A DNA stretch of 64,000 nucleotides from Desulfosporosinus acididurans (GCF_001029285.1 NZ_LDZY01000005.1:248001-312000), one strand, 5' to 3'. Positions 46,527 to 58,319 are shown, counted from the first letter of the stretch. The notes: generated from the letters alone by a model not told the origin. Made by a program: numbers and translations.

Positions 46527-47471
46527 TTAGGCGCGAACAGCTTTACCGCCTTTAGTCGGCTTTTTCATGTGAGTTTTGATTTCAACGAGTATTTGGCTCG
46601 CATTAAAAATTGAGGAATAAGCTCCGCTGAATACCCCGATCAACATGGCCAGAGAGAAAACTTTTGTTGATTCCCCACCTAAGATAAATACAGAGAACAA
46701 GGCAATTAAAACGGTTACAACCGTATTTACAGAGCGGCGCATGGTTTGCCAAACAGACTTATCAACCATATCCTCATAGCTGTCTCCGCGTCTCATCCGA
46801 GTTTCGTTCTCACGAATCCGATCGAAGATAACCACCGTATCATTAATAGAGTATCCGAAAATCGTCAGGATTGCTGCCACAAACGTCGAATCGATTTGCC
46901 ATTGAAACAGTGAAAACAGGCCGACAACGACTAAGACATCATGCAGCAAAGCAATAATCCCCGATATAGCAAAGACAAACTGAAATCTAAAGGATATATA
47001 GGCTATCATTAACCCCATGGCAATGAGTAAAGACCAAAAAGCATTGCGGGTAAGTTCTTGTCCCATGGACGGTCCAACTTCATCAACTTGCAGCGTCTTT
47101 TTATCGTAATCCGCAACCTTCTTCTGCAAAGCCGTCATTAATTGAGTCTGCTTCTCTTGTTGAAGAGCTTCGGTTCTAATCAGAACTGATTTATTTCCAT
47201 TGGATAATTGAACTTCACCGCTAAGACCGACGGATTTCATAGTATCGGTAATAGCACTTTGAGTCACAGCTTTAGTAAAGTTTGCTTCAATCATTGTTCC
47301 GCCCTTGAAATCAATGCCCAAGTTTAAGCCGTGAATAAAGAGAGAAATGATTCCTGGGACAATAACTAACAGGGAAAGTGCAAACCACCAATAACGTTTT
47401 TTAACGATATTAAAGTAGAGTGGATGTATTTTCTGAACTTCTTCATAAGTTGCCGGATGTCCTTTTTCCAT
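46527..47471 (-). CDS. secF: Protein translocase subunit SecF
   Basis: The 314-residue protein has six spans with a large outer loop. GLNLGIDFKGGTMIEANF, GYSINDTVVIFDRIREN and LGGEST mark SecF. With SecD it uses the proton or sodium gradient to help release exported proteins. Its ATG overlaps the secD stop in a TAATG arrangement. Confidence 0.96.
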   Translation of the reverse strand: MEKGHPATYEEVQKIHPLYFNIVKKRYWWFALSLLVIVPGIISLFIHGLNLGIDFKGGTMIEANFTKAVTQSAITDTMKSVGLSGEVQLSNGNKSVLIRTEALQQEKQTQLMTALQKKVADYDKKTLQVDEVGPSMGQELTRNAFWSLLIAMGLMIAYISFRFQFVFAISGIIALLHDVLVVVGLFSLFQWQIDSTFVAAILTIFGYSINDTVVIFDRIRENETRMRRGDSYEDMVDKSVWQTMRRSVNTVVTVLIALFSVFILGGESTKVFSLAMLIGVFSGAYSSIFNASQILVEIKTHMKKPTKGGKAVRA

Positions 47472-48709
47472 TATACATCCCTCCTAACGCCAAACCATGC
47501 CGGATTTAATTTTGCGCTTATCCCAACAATTAAACGTAACACTAAACGTGTAAAGGTAAGTGCGGTAAACAAACTGGCAACAATACCAACTCCCAGAGTA
47601 AGGGCAAATCCTTTAATAGTCCCTGTGCCAAAGTAATATAAGGTCAAAGCAGCGATCAATGTCGTAACGTGAGCATCAATAACTGTGATGAAGGCACGGC
47701 TGAAACCTGACTCAACACCAGCTCGCAGAGATTTTCCGGCACGAACTTCTTCCTTAACTCTTTCGTAGATAATAATATTAAAATCAACAGCCATCCCTAT
47801 CGAAAGAATGAACCCGGCTATTCCTGGCAGGGTAAGAACAACTCGAAACATCCAGAAAACCCAGAGGACAATGAGTCCGTAGACAACCAAGGAAAAATCC
47901 GCCACAACTCCAGGCAGACGATAAAACGCAAGCATAAACAGGAAAATAAAGACTAAACCGTAAATTCCTGCTTGAATACTTTTGTGTAAAGAGTCAATTC
48001 CTAAAGATGCTCCTACCTGATGTTTCTCTGTAATCGTCATACTAACAGGCAGTGAGCCCGAACGCATCAGCACCGCATCATTAGCGGCAGCTTGAAGCGT
48101 TGAATATCCGGTAATCTCTGCCTGGCCATTCGTAATCGGTACATTAACTGTCGGATCAGTTAACAATTTGTCGTCAAGATAAATCCCAATCCTTTGGCCT
48201 ATATACTTTGTAGTTAAATCCGCAAATTTTTTAGCTCCGTCGGAAGAAAAGGTCAGGTTAACAACGTACCCTCCCGTTCCGCTTTGATCTTGACCTGCTT
48301 TAGCATCGGTAAGTTCAGCACCTTGCAAAACTATGTTGCCTTTAGGATCTTTAAAGGTTAACTGTGCCGTAGTTTTCAGGACATTAACTGCCTGATCAGG
48401 ATCGGAAACCCCGGCTAAATCTAATACTAAACGTTTGTTGTTATAGTCTGTCTGGATAACAGGCTCTGATACTCCAAGATCGTTAACCCGCTTGGAGATA
48501 ATCGCCTTTGCCTTATCCATATCATCATTTGTAATTGGTGCCCCGCTTTTATTAGGCTCGGCTTGTAAAACCAAGTGAACTCCACCGCGCAGGTCAAGTC
48601 CCAATGGGATGCCCTTACTGGGATCCACAAGGGGTTTTATGGATAGAGCAACTGCCGCAGCTACTATAAGCACCAGCGTTACGAGTTTGATGATGTTTCC
48701 CCGTTTCAT
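47471..48709 (-). CDS. secD: Protein translocase subunit SecD
   Basis: The 412-residue protein has PLGLDLRGGVHLVLQAEPNK, LDDKLLTDPTV and the membrane part with GMAVDFNIIIYERVKEE. It is somewhat shorter than E. coli SecD, as usual in Firmicutes. It is encoded directly upstream of secF. A strong GGGAGGAAA precedes the start. Confidence 0.96.
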   Translation of the reverse strand: MKRGNIIKLVTLVLIVAAAVALSIKPLVDPSKGIPLGLDLRGGVHLVLQAEPNKSGAPITNDDMDKAKAIISKRVNDLGVSEPVIQTDYNNKRLVLDLAGVSDPDQAVNVLKTTAQLTFKDPKGNIVLQGAELTDAKAGQDQSGTGGYVVNLTFSSDGAKKFADLTTKYIGQRIGIYLDDKLLTDPTVNVPITNGQAEITGYSTLQAAANDAVLMRSGSLPVSMTITEKHQVGASLGIDSLHKSIQAGIYGLVFIFLFMLAFYRLPGVVADFSLVVYGLIVLWVFWMFRVVLTLPGIAGFILSIGMAVDFNIIIYERVKEEVRAGKSLRAGVESGFSRAFITVIDAHVTTLIAALTLYYFGTGTIKGFALTLGVGIVASLFTALTFTRLVLRLIVGISAKLNPAWFGVRRDV

Positions 48710-48821
48710 CAGCTTTCCTCCCTTTTAATATGAATGGGACTTGCCCATGCCAATCCTCATTATAAAACGTTCAGGATTCCAATGTCAATCCGAGATGAAA
48801 CAGCATGGACTTCTGGTAATA

Positions 48822-49484
48822 TTACAGTAATTTTACCTCATTAATTTTCAATTCAAACTTCGTTCCGAGAAATCCGGCAGCTTTACGACACAGTAACATT
48901 CGGGCTAAAAAGATTTCAAAATACTCCATAACAGGGCAGATCTCAGTATCAATGGTAAGTTCCAGAGCAACTCGTTCTTTCGGATAAACACGCAAGAATG
49001 ACTTTTCAACTGCATAGTTGACTCTGTCATGAATGTCAAAGGTAACCAGATCCAAATTGCGGACGCGGGAGCGATGTACATCTGATTTATCCGCTAAAAT
49101 CAAGGCGGCCGAAATACAATTGACCGGATTCCCGTCAGTCTCATCGTGGTTGCCAATCGCCCCAATAATCAGAGCAATTTCTTCAGGATGCATACCGTGT
49201 CGTTCCAAAATGCCTGCAGCCAGAATCGCCCCTGTCTGCGCATGAGATACTCGATTGACCGCGTTTCCGATGTCATGAAGATAACCGGCAATAGCCGCTA
49301 ATTCACACTCTCGTTCAGTATGTTCCATTTTTTCTAAGATATTCGAAGCGATATGAGAAACCAGACCGACATGCCTGAGGCCATGTTCCGTATAGCCAAT
49401 TGCCGCAAGATGTCGGTTTCCTGCTTCAATTAAACTATGTACATAGGGGTCCCCTTTAATATCTTGTAAGGTCACTTTTTGCAA
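48822..49484 (-). CDS. HD domain protein (putative phosphohydrolase)
   Basis: The 220-residue protein has H in GLRHVGLVSH, the HD pair in IAGYLHDIGNAVNR and a further acidic/His site in IGNHDETDGNPV, so it is a metal-dependent phosphohydrolase of the HD superfamily. Substrate unknown; nucleotide or cyclic-nucleotide hydrolysis is possible. It precedes secD and follows the yajC terminator. Confidence 0.85.
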   Translation of the reverse strand: MQKVTLQDIKGDPYVHSLIEAGNRHLAAIGYTEHGLRHVGLVSHIASNILEKMEHTERECELAAIAGYLHDIGNAVNRVSHAQTGAILAAGILERHGMHPEEIALIIGAIGNHDETDGNPVNCISAALILADKSDVHRSRVRNLDLVTFDIHDRVNYAVEKSFLRVYPKERVALELTIDTEICPVMEYFEIFLARMLLCRKAAGFLGTKFELKINEVKLL

Positions 49485-49570
49485 AACGAACTCCTCCTGC
49501 CGCCTAGAAAATGAGTATACTTAGCCGATGCCAAGTCATAGGTTAATAATCGCCTCAGCAGCATAGTAGT

Positions 49571-49605
49571 AAAAAACAAGTGGAGAAAGTACCACTTGCT
49601 TTTAT
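49571..49605 (-). terminator. Rho-independent terminator after yajC
   Basis: CAAGTGG and CCACTTG form a 7-bp stem with an 8-base loop, followed on the minus strand by TTTTTTACT. Confidence 0.85.
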
Positions 49606-49663
49606 ACAATTGTTCTAATTACCTATTCACAATTATTAGTATACCCTAAAACGTTAAAAAGTC

Positions 49664-50077
49664 TTAGGTGTTTTCCTGCTTAGAATTCGACTGAGAATCT
49701 TCCTTTTCCAGATTAATGCCATTGTCATTCTGATTATTCTTGTCGCTTTTGCTGTTCTTGTCATTTTTGTCATTTTTTTTGCCATTCTTTTTAGCATCCT
49801 CGGCGGTGATATCCCGGTTCTCAACACTGGTTATCCCTGATTTAGCTACTTCAATCTCTACTTTGTCCGCAATTTGCAGCATTACGGAATTGTCTTTAAC
49901 CTTTGTGATTTTGCCGTAAATTCCTCCGGACGTTAAAACACGATCCTTTACACGCATCCCATTGAGAAGCGCCTGACGTTGTTTGGCTTGCTTTTGCTGC
50001 GGCCTAATCATAAGAAAATACATTATCCCGAAAAAGACCACAAAGTATAGAACTAAAGACATGTTCTGCTGAGACAT
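49664..50077 (-). CDS. yajC: Preprotein translocase subunit YajC
   Basis: One membrane span at about residues 6-22 is followed by IRPQQKQAKQRQALL and a small beta domain (VLTSGGIYGKITKV). The C-terminal 40 residues are an unusual Lys/Asn/Asp-rich tail. YajC assists SecDF. It ends the queA-tgt-yajC operon. Confidence 0.94.
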   Translation of the reverse strand: MSQQNMSLVLYFVVFFGIMYFLMIRPQQKQAKQRQALLNGMRVKDRVLTSGGIYGKITKVKDNSVMLQIADKVEIEVAKSGITSVENRDITAEDAKKNGKKNDKNDKNSKSDKNNQNDNGINLEKEDSQSNSKQENT

Positions 50078-50176
50078 ATTTAAATCCCCCTTAATTTATT
50101 CTTTGCACATATTCCCCATGCTATGGCAAAAATCCTGCTCATTAATACCATATAGAAACTTTCTCCCAGGAAATAC

Positions 50177-51316
<1,140 letters not shown>

Positions 51317-51349
51317 TTATCTCTAAAGCTCATTATCTTTAAAACTCTC

Positions 51350-52372
51350 TTAGCGGATAAACATCGCATCGCCAAAACTATAGAATCGATATTGCTGGTC
51401 TACAGCCATCTTATAGGCATGTAAGATAAGGTCTCGTCCTGCCAAGGCACTTACCAACATCACTAACGTTGACTTCGGGAAGTGGAAATTCGTCAAAAGG
51501 GCATCCACAATCTTAAATTCATATCCAGGGTAGATAAATATATCTGTCCACCCCTCACCCGGAACTACTTTTCCCTCGTGACCCACAGATTCCAACGTCC
51601 GGGCAACGGTTGTGCCGACCGCAATGACACGCCGGCCGTCCTGCTTGGCTCGGTTAATTCGTTCAGCCGCCTCTGTCTCCACGCGATAATACTCAGAATG
51701 CATAACATGTTCCTGAACATCTTCAACTTTAACGGGACGAAAGGTTCCCAGCCCCACATGGAGTAAAATCTCGACGATCTCTACCCCTTTAGCTTGCAGA
51801 TCAGCAAGAAGTTTAGGAGTAAAGTGCAGTCCCGCTGTGGGAGCAGCGACAGAGCCGCGCTCTTTGGCATAAACCGTTTGATACCGTTCTTGATCTTCCA
51901 ATTGGGCCGTAATGTATGGGGGCAGAGGCATCTCCCCAAGCTGATCTAAAATGGTTTCGAAAACTCCCGCATATGTAAATCGAATCTTCCGATTGCCATT
52001 TTCCAAAATTTCCTGAAGCTCACCTACTAGCAAACCATGACCGAAACTTACTTTTTGTCCTACCTTTAAGCGCTTGCCCGGCTTGACCAAAGCTTCCCAA
52101 ACATCAAGTTCCAGCCTTTTTAACAGAAGAACTTCAATTTTAGCTTGTGAATCAACTTTTTCGCCAATTAACCGTGCAGGTATCACACGGGTATTATTCA
52201 GTACCAGTACATCACCGGAGTCTAGAAGGGAAACGAGATCACGGAAGGTATGATGCTCTATGGAACCAGTCTTCCGATCCACAACCATTAAACGCGATGC
52301 ATCCCGCGGTTCTACCGGATGCTGAGCAATTAACTCCTCTGGCAAGTCAAAATCGAACTCCGAAACATTCAC
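51350..52372 (-). CDS. queA: S-adenosylmethionine:tRNA ribosyltransferase-isomerase QueA
   Basis: The protein starts [22 protein letters not shown] and includes [21 protein letters not shown] and [14 protein letters not shown]. QueA adds the epoxyqueuosine cyclopentane precursor to preQ1 tRNA, the step after Tgt. The 340 residues are standard. Confidence 0.96.
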   Translation of the reverse strand: MNVSEFDFDLPEELIAQHPVEPRDASRLMVVDRKTGSIEHHTFRDLVSLLDSGDVLVLNNTRVIPARLIGEKVDSQAKIEVLLLKRLELDVWEALVKPGKRLKVGQKVSFGHGLLVGELQEILENGNRKIRFTYAGVFETILDQLGEMPLPPYITAQLEDQERYQTVYAKERGSVAAPTAGLHFTPKLLADLQAKGVEIVEILLHVGLGTFRPVKVEDVQEHVMHSEYYRVETEAAERINRAKQDGRRVIAVGTTVARTLESVGHEGKVVPGEGWTDIFIYPGYEFKIVDALLTNFHFPKSTLVMLVSALAGRDLILHAYKMAVDQQYRFYSFGDAMFIR

Positions 52373-52398
52373 ACTATCTTCTCCTTAAAACTGTGGAC

Positions 52399-53733
52399 TC
52401 AAAGATTTTTTTCCTCACTAGTTTTTATCAACACATTATTATAATAGAAATGGATAATTTCCTCATAAGTATATCCCATTTGAGCCATATGATAGGCTCC
52501 CCATTGAGACATCCCTACGCCATGCCCCCAGCCTCTCCCTTCAAAAATGAAAACGCCATAGGGCTGAGGATCTGCACGAACCCCAAGAGAAGAGCTGATG
52601 ATTTTCGCGAGCAGCGGACCAGAATTATTTCTATAATTCAACATTTCAAGAACAGATGATATTCCCTTCAAGTTAGAGACCTTTTCCGCCGCAGCAACTT
52701 TATGCACGTCAAATAACGTACCTAAAAAAGCGTTCGCCTGAATTTCTTGGCCAAAAGGGTAAAAGGCTTGCACAAACTTTCGTCCCGAAATCGTCAAAGA
52801 GCTGCCGAACTCATCCGTTAACAGCACTTTTTGAACTCGGCCTGAAGGGAATTTTTCAACGTTAATGGTTTGAACAGGTCCTAAGCCAAACGCAGAGCCG
52901 AGCTGAGGTGCAGAAATTATAAAACGCCAATGGTCTGCCGCTCCGCCTATACCTTCTGAAAACTGATCAGGATGAGCTAGATTATGATTGTCAGCATTTC
53001 CCCAGACATTTTTGGCATCTTCAGAATATCCTCCGTTATGAGCCGAATAAAGGGCTTCAATAGGCTGACCTGTGTCAACATCTACGATGATCTTCCCTCG
53101 AGTTGCCTCAACCGCCTGAGAAGCCTCACCTTCCACGTTCATACCGGCATAGGCTTGATCAATATCCGGAGAATCTGTAATGGCTTTTCGATTTTGAGTA
53201 TGCTTTACAAGATAGGTGCGGGCAGCCACAGCCTGAGCTTTTAAACCTTCCAAGCCACGCTTAGCCCAAGCATTACTCATCTCAATAGGAACGACACCTT
53301 TTAGATAGTCTTCACTGTCCAGCTGATTGACGAGCCTCCAGTGATCCTTATGCCAGTCCAGAGTCAGGTTTCCACGATAAGCTGCAGCCTTACCTTCCGG
53401 AGTTCTTACAACGAGGCTGCCGGAATCTTTCTCCTTAATCTCCAGTTTAGTATCTCTGAAGATTTGGAAATCGCTTTCGTTAACTCTCAAAATTGGATTC
53501 CAGCCTCCCCAGCCTACTTCAAGCCTAGAACCCTTGGGAAAATTTAACGTCATAGTTCCGCTGACAACTTGATACAATCCTTGTTCAGCTTGAATTTCAA
53601 CCCATCCCGCCTGTCCAAATTTCCAAACGAGCTCCACCGAAATTTCCCGAGCTTGACAGATCTTAACCTGATTCATTAGCAGCAGAAAAGTTGCCAGCAG
53701 CAAAAAGGACCAACGCCGAACACTCCAGAGCAT
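52399..53733 (-). CDS. SpoIID/LytB domain protein
   Basis: A hydrophobic signal at the N-terminus is followed by the SpoIID fold: GVVPIEMSNAW, LKAQAVAARTYLV, EALYSAHNGGYSEDA and the C-terminal FEGRGWGHGVGMSQWGAYHMA. SpoIID cleaves denuded glycan strands during engulfment of the forespore; LytB is a stimulator of amidase. The ATG at 53733 follows GAAGGTG. It lies between queA and ruvB, as in related clostridia. Confidence 0.9.
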   Translation of the reverse strand: MLWSVRRWSFLLLATFLLLMNQVKICQAREISVELVWKFGQAGWVEIQAEQGLYQVVSGTMTLNFPKGSRLEVGWGGWNPILRVNESDFQIFRDTKLEIKEKDSGSLVVRTPEGKAAAYRGNLTLDWHKDHWRLVNQLDSEDYLKGVVPIEMSNAWAKRGLEGLKAQAVAARTYLVKHTQNRKAITDSPDIDQAYAGMNVEGEASQAVEATRGKIIVDVDTGQPIEALYSAHNGGYSEDAKNVWGNADNHNLAHPDQFSEGIGGAADHWRFIISAPQLGSAFGLGPVQTINVEKFPSGRVQKVLLTDEFGSSLTISGRKFVQAFYPFGQEIQANAFLGTLFDVHKVAAAEKVSNLKGISSVLEMLNYRNNSGPLLAKIISSSLGVRADPQPYGVFIFEGRGWGHGVGMSQWGAYHMAQMGYTYEEIIHFYYNNVLIKTSEEKNL

Positions 53734-53777
53734 GTCATCACACACCTTCTATGTTCAGATTACCCCATTTCTCTTGC

Positions 53778-54794
53778 TTATATGCCTTGGGGGCCCTCCT
53801 CGCTGCTGAACTTTTGCGGCAATGAATAACCAAAATGATGATAAGCCCTCACTGTTGCCATTCTCCCCCGGGGAGTACGCTGCAAAAAACCCATCTGAAG
53901 AAGAAAGGGCTCGACAACATCTTCTAAGGTCTCAGCCTCTTCGCCTATTGTTGAGGCTAAAGTATCTATACCTACCGGCCCTCCGGCAAAAGCTTCAATG
54001 ATCGTTCTTAAAGTCTTTTGGTCTATGTTATCCAAACCCACCGGATCGACTTCTAAACGATTGAGAGCTTCTTTGGCGATAGCTTGAGTTACAATCCCGT
54101 CTTCCCATACTAAGGCAAAATCCCTGACTCGCTTGAGCAAGCGGTTTCCTACTCGGGGAGTGCCTCGTGAACGACGAGCTATTTCATCAGCGCCCTCGTC
54201 CGTAATTTCTAACCTCAAGATACCTGCGGCCCGCAGGATTATTTTCTTCAAGTCTTCTACTTCATAGAATTCCAGCCGGCTTATTACTCCAAAACGGTCT
54301 CGCAAAGGAGACGTCAACTGACCGGCACGAGTCGTTGCTCCCACCAAAGTAAAAGGAGGTAAAGACAGGCGAATGGAACGAGCACTTGGTCCTTTGCCAA
54401 TCACGATATCTAAGCAACCATCCTCCATGGCAGAATATAAGATTTCTTCAGTGGAACTATTTAAACGATGAATTTCATCAATAAATAAGACATCGCGCGG
54501 CTCCAGGGCTGTGAGAATTGCCGCCAAGTCACCGGGCCGTTCAATTGCCGGGCCGGAGGTCGTTCGAATACTTACACCCATTTCCGAAGCAATGATATTA
54601 GCTAAGGTAGTCTTACCAAGGCCCGGAGGTCCATATAATAAGACGTGATCCAAAGCTTCTCCCCGGGTCGCTGCAGCCTGGATAAAGATGCTCAGATTAT
54701 CTTTCACTTTTTTTTGGCCGATATATTCCTTCATCCGATTGGGACGCAGGGCTTCCCCTTCTTGATCCGAAAGTTGCTCTTGCGGAGCTACCAA
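53778..54794 (-). CDS. ruvB: Holliday junction branch migration helicase RuvB
   Basis: The AAA+ motor has [27 protein letters not shown] and the sensor GATTRAG. The listed start is a TTG at 54794. Upstream in-frame codons ATA-GAA-GAG-CGT (from 54806) encode an IEERL that matches the usual MEERLV start, and GAGGAGGGG lies 6 bases before that ATA, so translation may begin at AUA. RuvB drives branch migration with RuvA. Confidence 0.95.
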   Translation of the reverse strand: MVAPQEQLSDQEGEALRPNRMKEYIGQKKVKDNLSIFIQAAATRGEALDHVLLYGPPGLGKTTLANIIASEMGVSIRTTSGPAIERPGDLAAILTALEPRDVLFIDEIHRLNSSTEEILYSAMEDGCLDIVIGKGPSARSIRLSLPPFTLVGATTRAGQLTSPLRDRFGVISRLEFYEVEDLKKIILRAAGILRLEITDEGADEIARRSRGTPRVGNRLLKRVRDFALVWEDGIVTQAIAKEALNRLEVDPVGLDNIDQKTLRTIIEAFAGGPVGIDTLASTIGEEAETLEDVVEPFLLQMGFLQRTPRGRMATVRAYHHFGYSLPQKFSSEEGPQGI

Positions 54795-54836
54795 ACGCTC
54801 TTCTATTTTGTGCCCCTCCTCTCATGCCGTTACAGT

Positions 54837-55436
54837 TTAACCTCCCGCTAACAGCCGCAAGGCTTTTTTAACTTGCTCTTCGGTCGTTAATTCTCCTCCG
54901 TCCTTGCCAGCATGGGTCAAAGCCCGTCTTGCTTCCTCCAGACCGAAGCCAAGAGCAAGTAATGTTTGCAGGGCATCAGAATGTTGTGAGGGGTTCAAAT
55001 CAGCAGCAATGGCGGTCTCCTCTGAAGCCAAAGCAAGTCCTTTAAACTTCTCTTTGAGTTCTAAAATTAGCCGTTGGGCAATTTTCTTGCCTACCCCCGG
55101 TACCTTTGTTAAGAGGTTAAGATTTTCACTAACAATGGCATTTTCAATCTGTGCAGCTCCAAAAGTGGATAATAAGGATATGGCTGCCTTGGGACCGATT
55201 CCTGAGACGCTAAGCATCTCTAAAAAAAGCTGTTTTTCTCCCAATGATGTAAATCCATAAAGCGCTATATCATCCTCACGCCTAACGACATGGGTATATA
55301 GGACAAGTTTCTGTCCCGGAACCGCTTTGGCTAACAGTCCGTTTGGTACTGTAAGCAGATACCCGACACCCTGAACCTCCAGCACTAACCGTTCTGCTTG
55401 GATTTCCCAGACTGTTCCGCGCAGCATTCCTATCAT
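54837..55436 (-). CDS. ruvA: Holliday junction branch migration protein RuvA
   Basis: The tetrameric junction binder starts [10 protein letters not shown], has [16 protein letters not shown], and carries two helix-hairpin-helix motifs (SGIGPKAAI and [12 protein letters not shown]) before the C-terminal RuvB-binding domain. Its start overlaps the ruvC stop (ATGA). 199 residues is usual. Confidence 0.96.
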   Translation of the reverse strand: MIGMLRGTVWEIQAERLVLEVQGVGYLLTVPNGLLAKAVPGQKLVLYTHVVRREDDIALYGFTSLGEKQLFLEMLSVSGIGPKAAISLLSTFGAAQIENAIVSENLNLLTKVPGVGKKIAQRLILELKEKFKGLALASEETAIAADLNPSQHSDALQTLLALGFGLEEARRALTHAGKDGGELTTEEQVKKALRLLAGG

Positions 55437-55930
55437 CGGAAATCCTCCATTCTTCGCTCTAAAGCAAAGCTATGCGCGTGGCAAATTGCTAAGGCCAAGG
55501 CATCCGCGGTATCATCAGGTTTCGGGACATCATCCAGGCCTAATAAACCCTTGACCATCTGCTGGACCTGTTTCTTGTCTGCTCTTCCGTAACCAACAAC
55601 GGCTTGTTTGACTTGCAAGGGAGTATATTCATAAACTGGGATACTCTGTTGAGCCCCCGCTAATAAGACGATTCCCCGGGCCTGTCCGACAGAGATGGCT
55701 GTCGTCGTATTACGGTTGAAAAAGAGTTCCTCCACCACAATTTGATCGGGTTGATGGTCCTTAAGATAAGGAAAAATTTGATTATAAAGAATTAGTAAAC
55801 GTTCGGCTAGAGGAGTATGAGCAGCGGTGCGCCAACAAGCATAATCCAGCGCCCTCAAGCGATTCCCTTTTTGTTCGATAAGACCATATCCCATAATTGC
55901 GGTTCCTGGATCAATCCCTAAAATAATCAT
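55433..55930 (-). CDS. ruvC: Crossover junction endodeoxyribonuclease RuvC
   Basis: [19 protein letters not shown] carries the first catalytic Asp; [14 protein letters not shown] and a C-terminal [15 protein letters not shown] carry the others. The ATG at 55930 is used because the 50 upstream codons overlap a neighbouring gene and lack homology. AAAGGAAG precedes it. It cuts Holliday junctions. Confidence 0.95.
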   Translation of the reverse strand: MIILGIDPGTAIMGYGLIEQKGNRLRALDYACWRTAAHTPLAERLLILYNQIFPYLKDHQPDQIVVEELFFNRNTTTAISVGQARGIVLLAGAQQSIPVYEYTPLQVKQAVVGYGRADKKQVQQMVKGLLGLDDVPKPDDTADALALAICHAHSFALERRMEDFR

Positions 55931-56009
55931 GTGCGTCTTCCTTTCAGCATAAATTTTCGACAGAAGACGTACGATTCCTTTTCTTCTTAATAAATAAAGG
56001 CCTTTGCTT

Positions 56010-56378
56010 TTACTCTTTCCATAAATCTTCATTAGCAGTATCGATAAAGGACTGAACTTCATCCAAAGAATTAAACTCAACCTTAGGTGCCATTTTCAGC
56101 ATAGCTTTTGGCCAAGTCTTTACGTCCAGACCCTTTATGATAACCTTCCCCTCAGTTCCAAGCTTTCCTTCCTGAACAGAGAGCACATTATTATTAAGAC
56201 TAAAATGGTATGCCCTTGTCTCAGGAGCATTTGCAGATACTAAAGCGACACCGTCTTCCAGATAGCCCTTTGGGACAGCTAAATTTTTAGCTGACAGCCA
56301 TGTGGTCGCCATGGGGACAAGACATCCGATACCTAATCCCAAGATAAGTACCAAACCTATAGTTTTCCAGCGAGACAT
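56010..56378 (-). CDS. Small membrane-anchored hypothetical protein
   Basis: The 122-residue protein has one N-terminal hydrophobic span (about residues 4-27 from MSRWKTIG) and an outer domain of about 90 residues with no family I can name. The ATG at 56378 is used because GGGAGGG is in the correct place before it. It lies between ruvC and yebC, where Bacillus has bofC, a secreted regulator of SpoIVB; the resemblance is positional only. Confidence 0.65.
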   Translation of the reverse strand: MSRWKTIGLVLILGLGIGCLVPMATTWLSAKNLAVPKGYLEDGVALVSANAPETRAYHFSLNNNVLSVQEGKLGTEGKVIIKGLDVKTWPKAMLKMAPKVEFNSLDEVQSFIDTANEDLWKE

Positions 56379-56467
56379 ACGTAAAAACCCTCCCGACATT
56401 GTCCTTTTTACTTAGTCTTGCCAGGAGGGCACATAATTTAATCGTTTTACTGTTTATCCACTAACTT

Positions 56468-57220
56468 CTAAAAATCTTCGCTTGCCAATGCCTCAGATAA
56501 TTCAAAATTAGAATATACCCCTTGAGTATCATCGTGATCTTCGAGAGTTTCCATTAGATGAACTATCTTTCGTGCTTGATCTGCATCTGTGATTTCAATG
56601 GTATTTTGGGCCATTGGACTCAGAACTGATTCACTGACGACAATATGCTGCTCTTCAAGTGCTTTGCGAACGTCTTCCATAGTTTCCGGTGACGTGTAGA
56701 TCACAAACTCCTCTGTATCATCTTCCAAATCCTCCGCACCGGCTTCTAAGGCGATCATCATTAAATCATCCTCGGAAAACTTAAGGTCTTCTCGGGGAAT
56801 TCTCAGCTGACCCTTATCTTCAAACATCCAGCCAACGCAGCCGGTCTCGCCCATGTTTCCGCCATTTTTAGAGAATATATGGCGAACTTCGGCAGCTGTT
56901 CGATTACGGTTATCGGTGAGAATATCAACCATGACTGCAACGCCTCCGGGACCATAGCCTTCATAACGCAGTTCTTCATAGGTTGCACCATCGGAGCCGC
57001 CTGCTCCTTTTTGAATAGCTCTTTGAATGTTTTCATTAGGTACATTTTGTGCCTTTGCATTTTCTACGGCTATCTTGAGGCGAAAATTGCCAAGATCTCC
57101 GCCGCAGGCTCGAGAAGCTACAACAATTTCCCGCCCAAGCTTCGTAAAGATTTTTCCTTTTTGCGCATCTGCTTTGCCTTTTTTATGCTTAATGTTTGCC
57201 CATTTTGAATGTCCTGACAT
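56468..57220 (-). CDS. yebC: YebC/PmpR family DNA-binding transcriptional regulator or translation factor
   Basis: MSGHSKWANIKHKKGKADAQ and the RAIQKGAGG and RHIFSKNGGNMGETG segments are diagnostic of YebC/TACO1. Recent work on the family points to help with translation of proline stretches; older work to transcription control. 250 residues is standard. It precedes the small membrane protein and ruvCAB. Confidence 0.95.
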   Translation of the reverse strand: MSGHSKWANIKHKKGKADAQKGKIFTKLGREIVVASRACGGDLGNFRLKIAVENAKAQNVPNENIQRAIQKGAGGSDGATYEELRYEGYGPGGVAVMVDILTDNRNRTAAEVRHIFSKNGGNMGETGCVGWMFEDKGQLRIPREDLKFSEDDLMMIALEAGAEDLEDDTEEFVIYTSPETMEDVRKALEEQHIVVSESVLSPMAQNTIEITDADQARKIVHLMETLEDHDDTQGVYSNFELSEALASEDF

Positions 57221-57329
57221 GTGTGTTCCTCCTTATGCTAGTCCGCTTAAATAGTTTAGCATAGGGCAATTTCCCTTGTAAAGACTTTAATCTTCTGATA
57301 ATTGGCCATCTTTCAAGAGCATTTGGAAT

Positions 57330-58253
57330 CTAACCACGATTTGCGAAAAGTTCAGTGCTTAAATACCGTTCTCCAGTGTCCGGCGCAATAGCTACTACGT
57401 TTTTACCTTCACCCAACTCACTGGCAGCCTGAAGAGCCGCACTAACTGCTGCCCCTGAAGAAATGCCTACTAACAGTCCTTCTTGACCGGCGAGTTTGCG
57501 GGCGGTTTCTAAAGCATCCTCATTGCTTACCGGAACAATCTGATCCAGGATCGAAGCATTCAAAACCTTAGGTACAAATCCGGCACCAATTCCTTGAATT
57601 TTGTGAGGACCGGGTTTCCCGCCTGATATTACTGGCGATGAAGCCGGTTCTACACCAATAATTTTTACGTTGGGAAGATGTTCCTTCAAGATTTCGCCAA
57701 CCCCTGTGATCGTCCCCCCGGTGCCAATTCCCGCAACAAAAGCATCAATATTATCAAGCTGTTCCATGAGTTCCAAAACAGTACTTTTACGATGAGCTTC
57801 GGGATTGGCAAGATTTTCGAATTGTTGGGGCATAAAATAAGTCGGATTTTCTCGAATAAGGCGTTCTGCCTCTTCGATAGCACCGTTCATGCCTGCTGAG
57901 CCCGGAGTCAGCACGAATTCAGCACCATAAGCCGCCATCAGCAAGCGCCGTTCTACACTCATCGTTTCGGGCATTACAACAATCAGACGATAACCGCGTG
58001 CTGCGGCAATCATTGCTAATCCAATTCCAGTATTCCCGCTGGTTGGCTCTACGATGGTTCCGCCGGAGCTAAGTACTCCTCGCTTTTCGGCATCCATAAT
58101 CATTTCTAAGGCTATCCTGTCTTTAATGCTCCCTCCAGGATTAAAGGCTTCAACCTTTACATAAATATTGGCCATCCCCGGTTTTACAATACGCTGCAGC
58201 TTTACCAAAGGCGTCTGACCAATTAAATCTGTAATCGAATTAACAACTCGCAT
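57330..58253 (-). CDS. cysK: Cysteine synthase
   Basis: The PLP enzyme has GGSIKDRIALEMI with the PLP lysine, EPTSGNTGIGLAM and GTGGTITGVGEIL, so it makes cysteine from O-acetylserine and sulfide. 307 residues is standard. It stands alone, with a palindromic hairpin upstream. Confidence 0.95.
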   Translation of the reverse strand: MRVVNSITDLIGQTPLVKLQRIVKPGMANIYVKVEAFNPGGSIKDRIALEMIMDAEKRGVLSSGGTIVEPTSGNTGIGLAMIAAARGYRLIVVMPETMSVERRLLMAAYGAEFVLTPGSAGMNGAIEEAERLIRENPTYFMPQQFENLANPEAHRKSTVLELMEQLDNIDAFVAGIGTGGTITGVGEILKEHLPNVKIIGVEPASSPVISGGKPGPHKIQGIGAGFVPKVLNASILDQIVPVSNEDALETARKLAGQEGLLVGISSGAAVSAALQAASELGEGKNVVAIAPDTGERYLSTELFANRG

Positions 58254-58319
58254 TTTAAATACCTCAATTCATATCAATTTACTATGATTTAATGTTAACA
58301 ATAAAGAGCACCATTGTCA

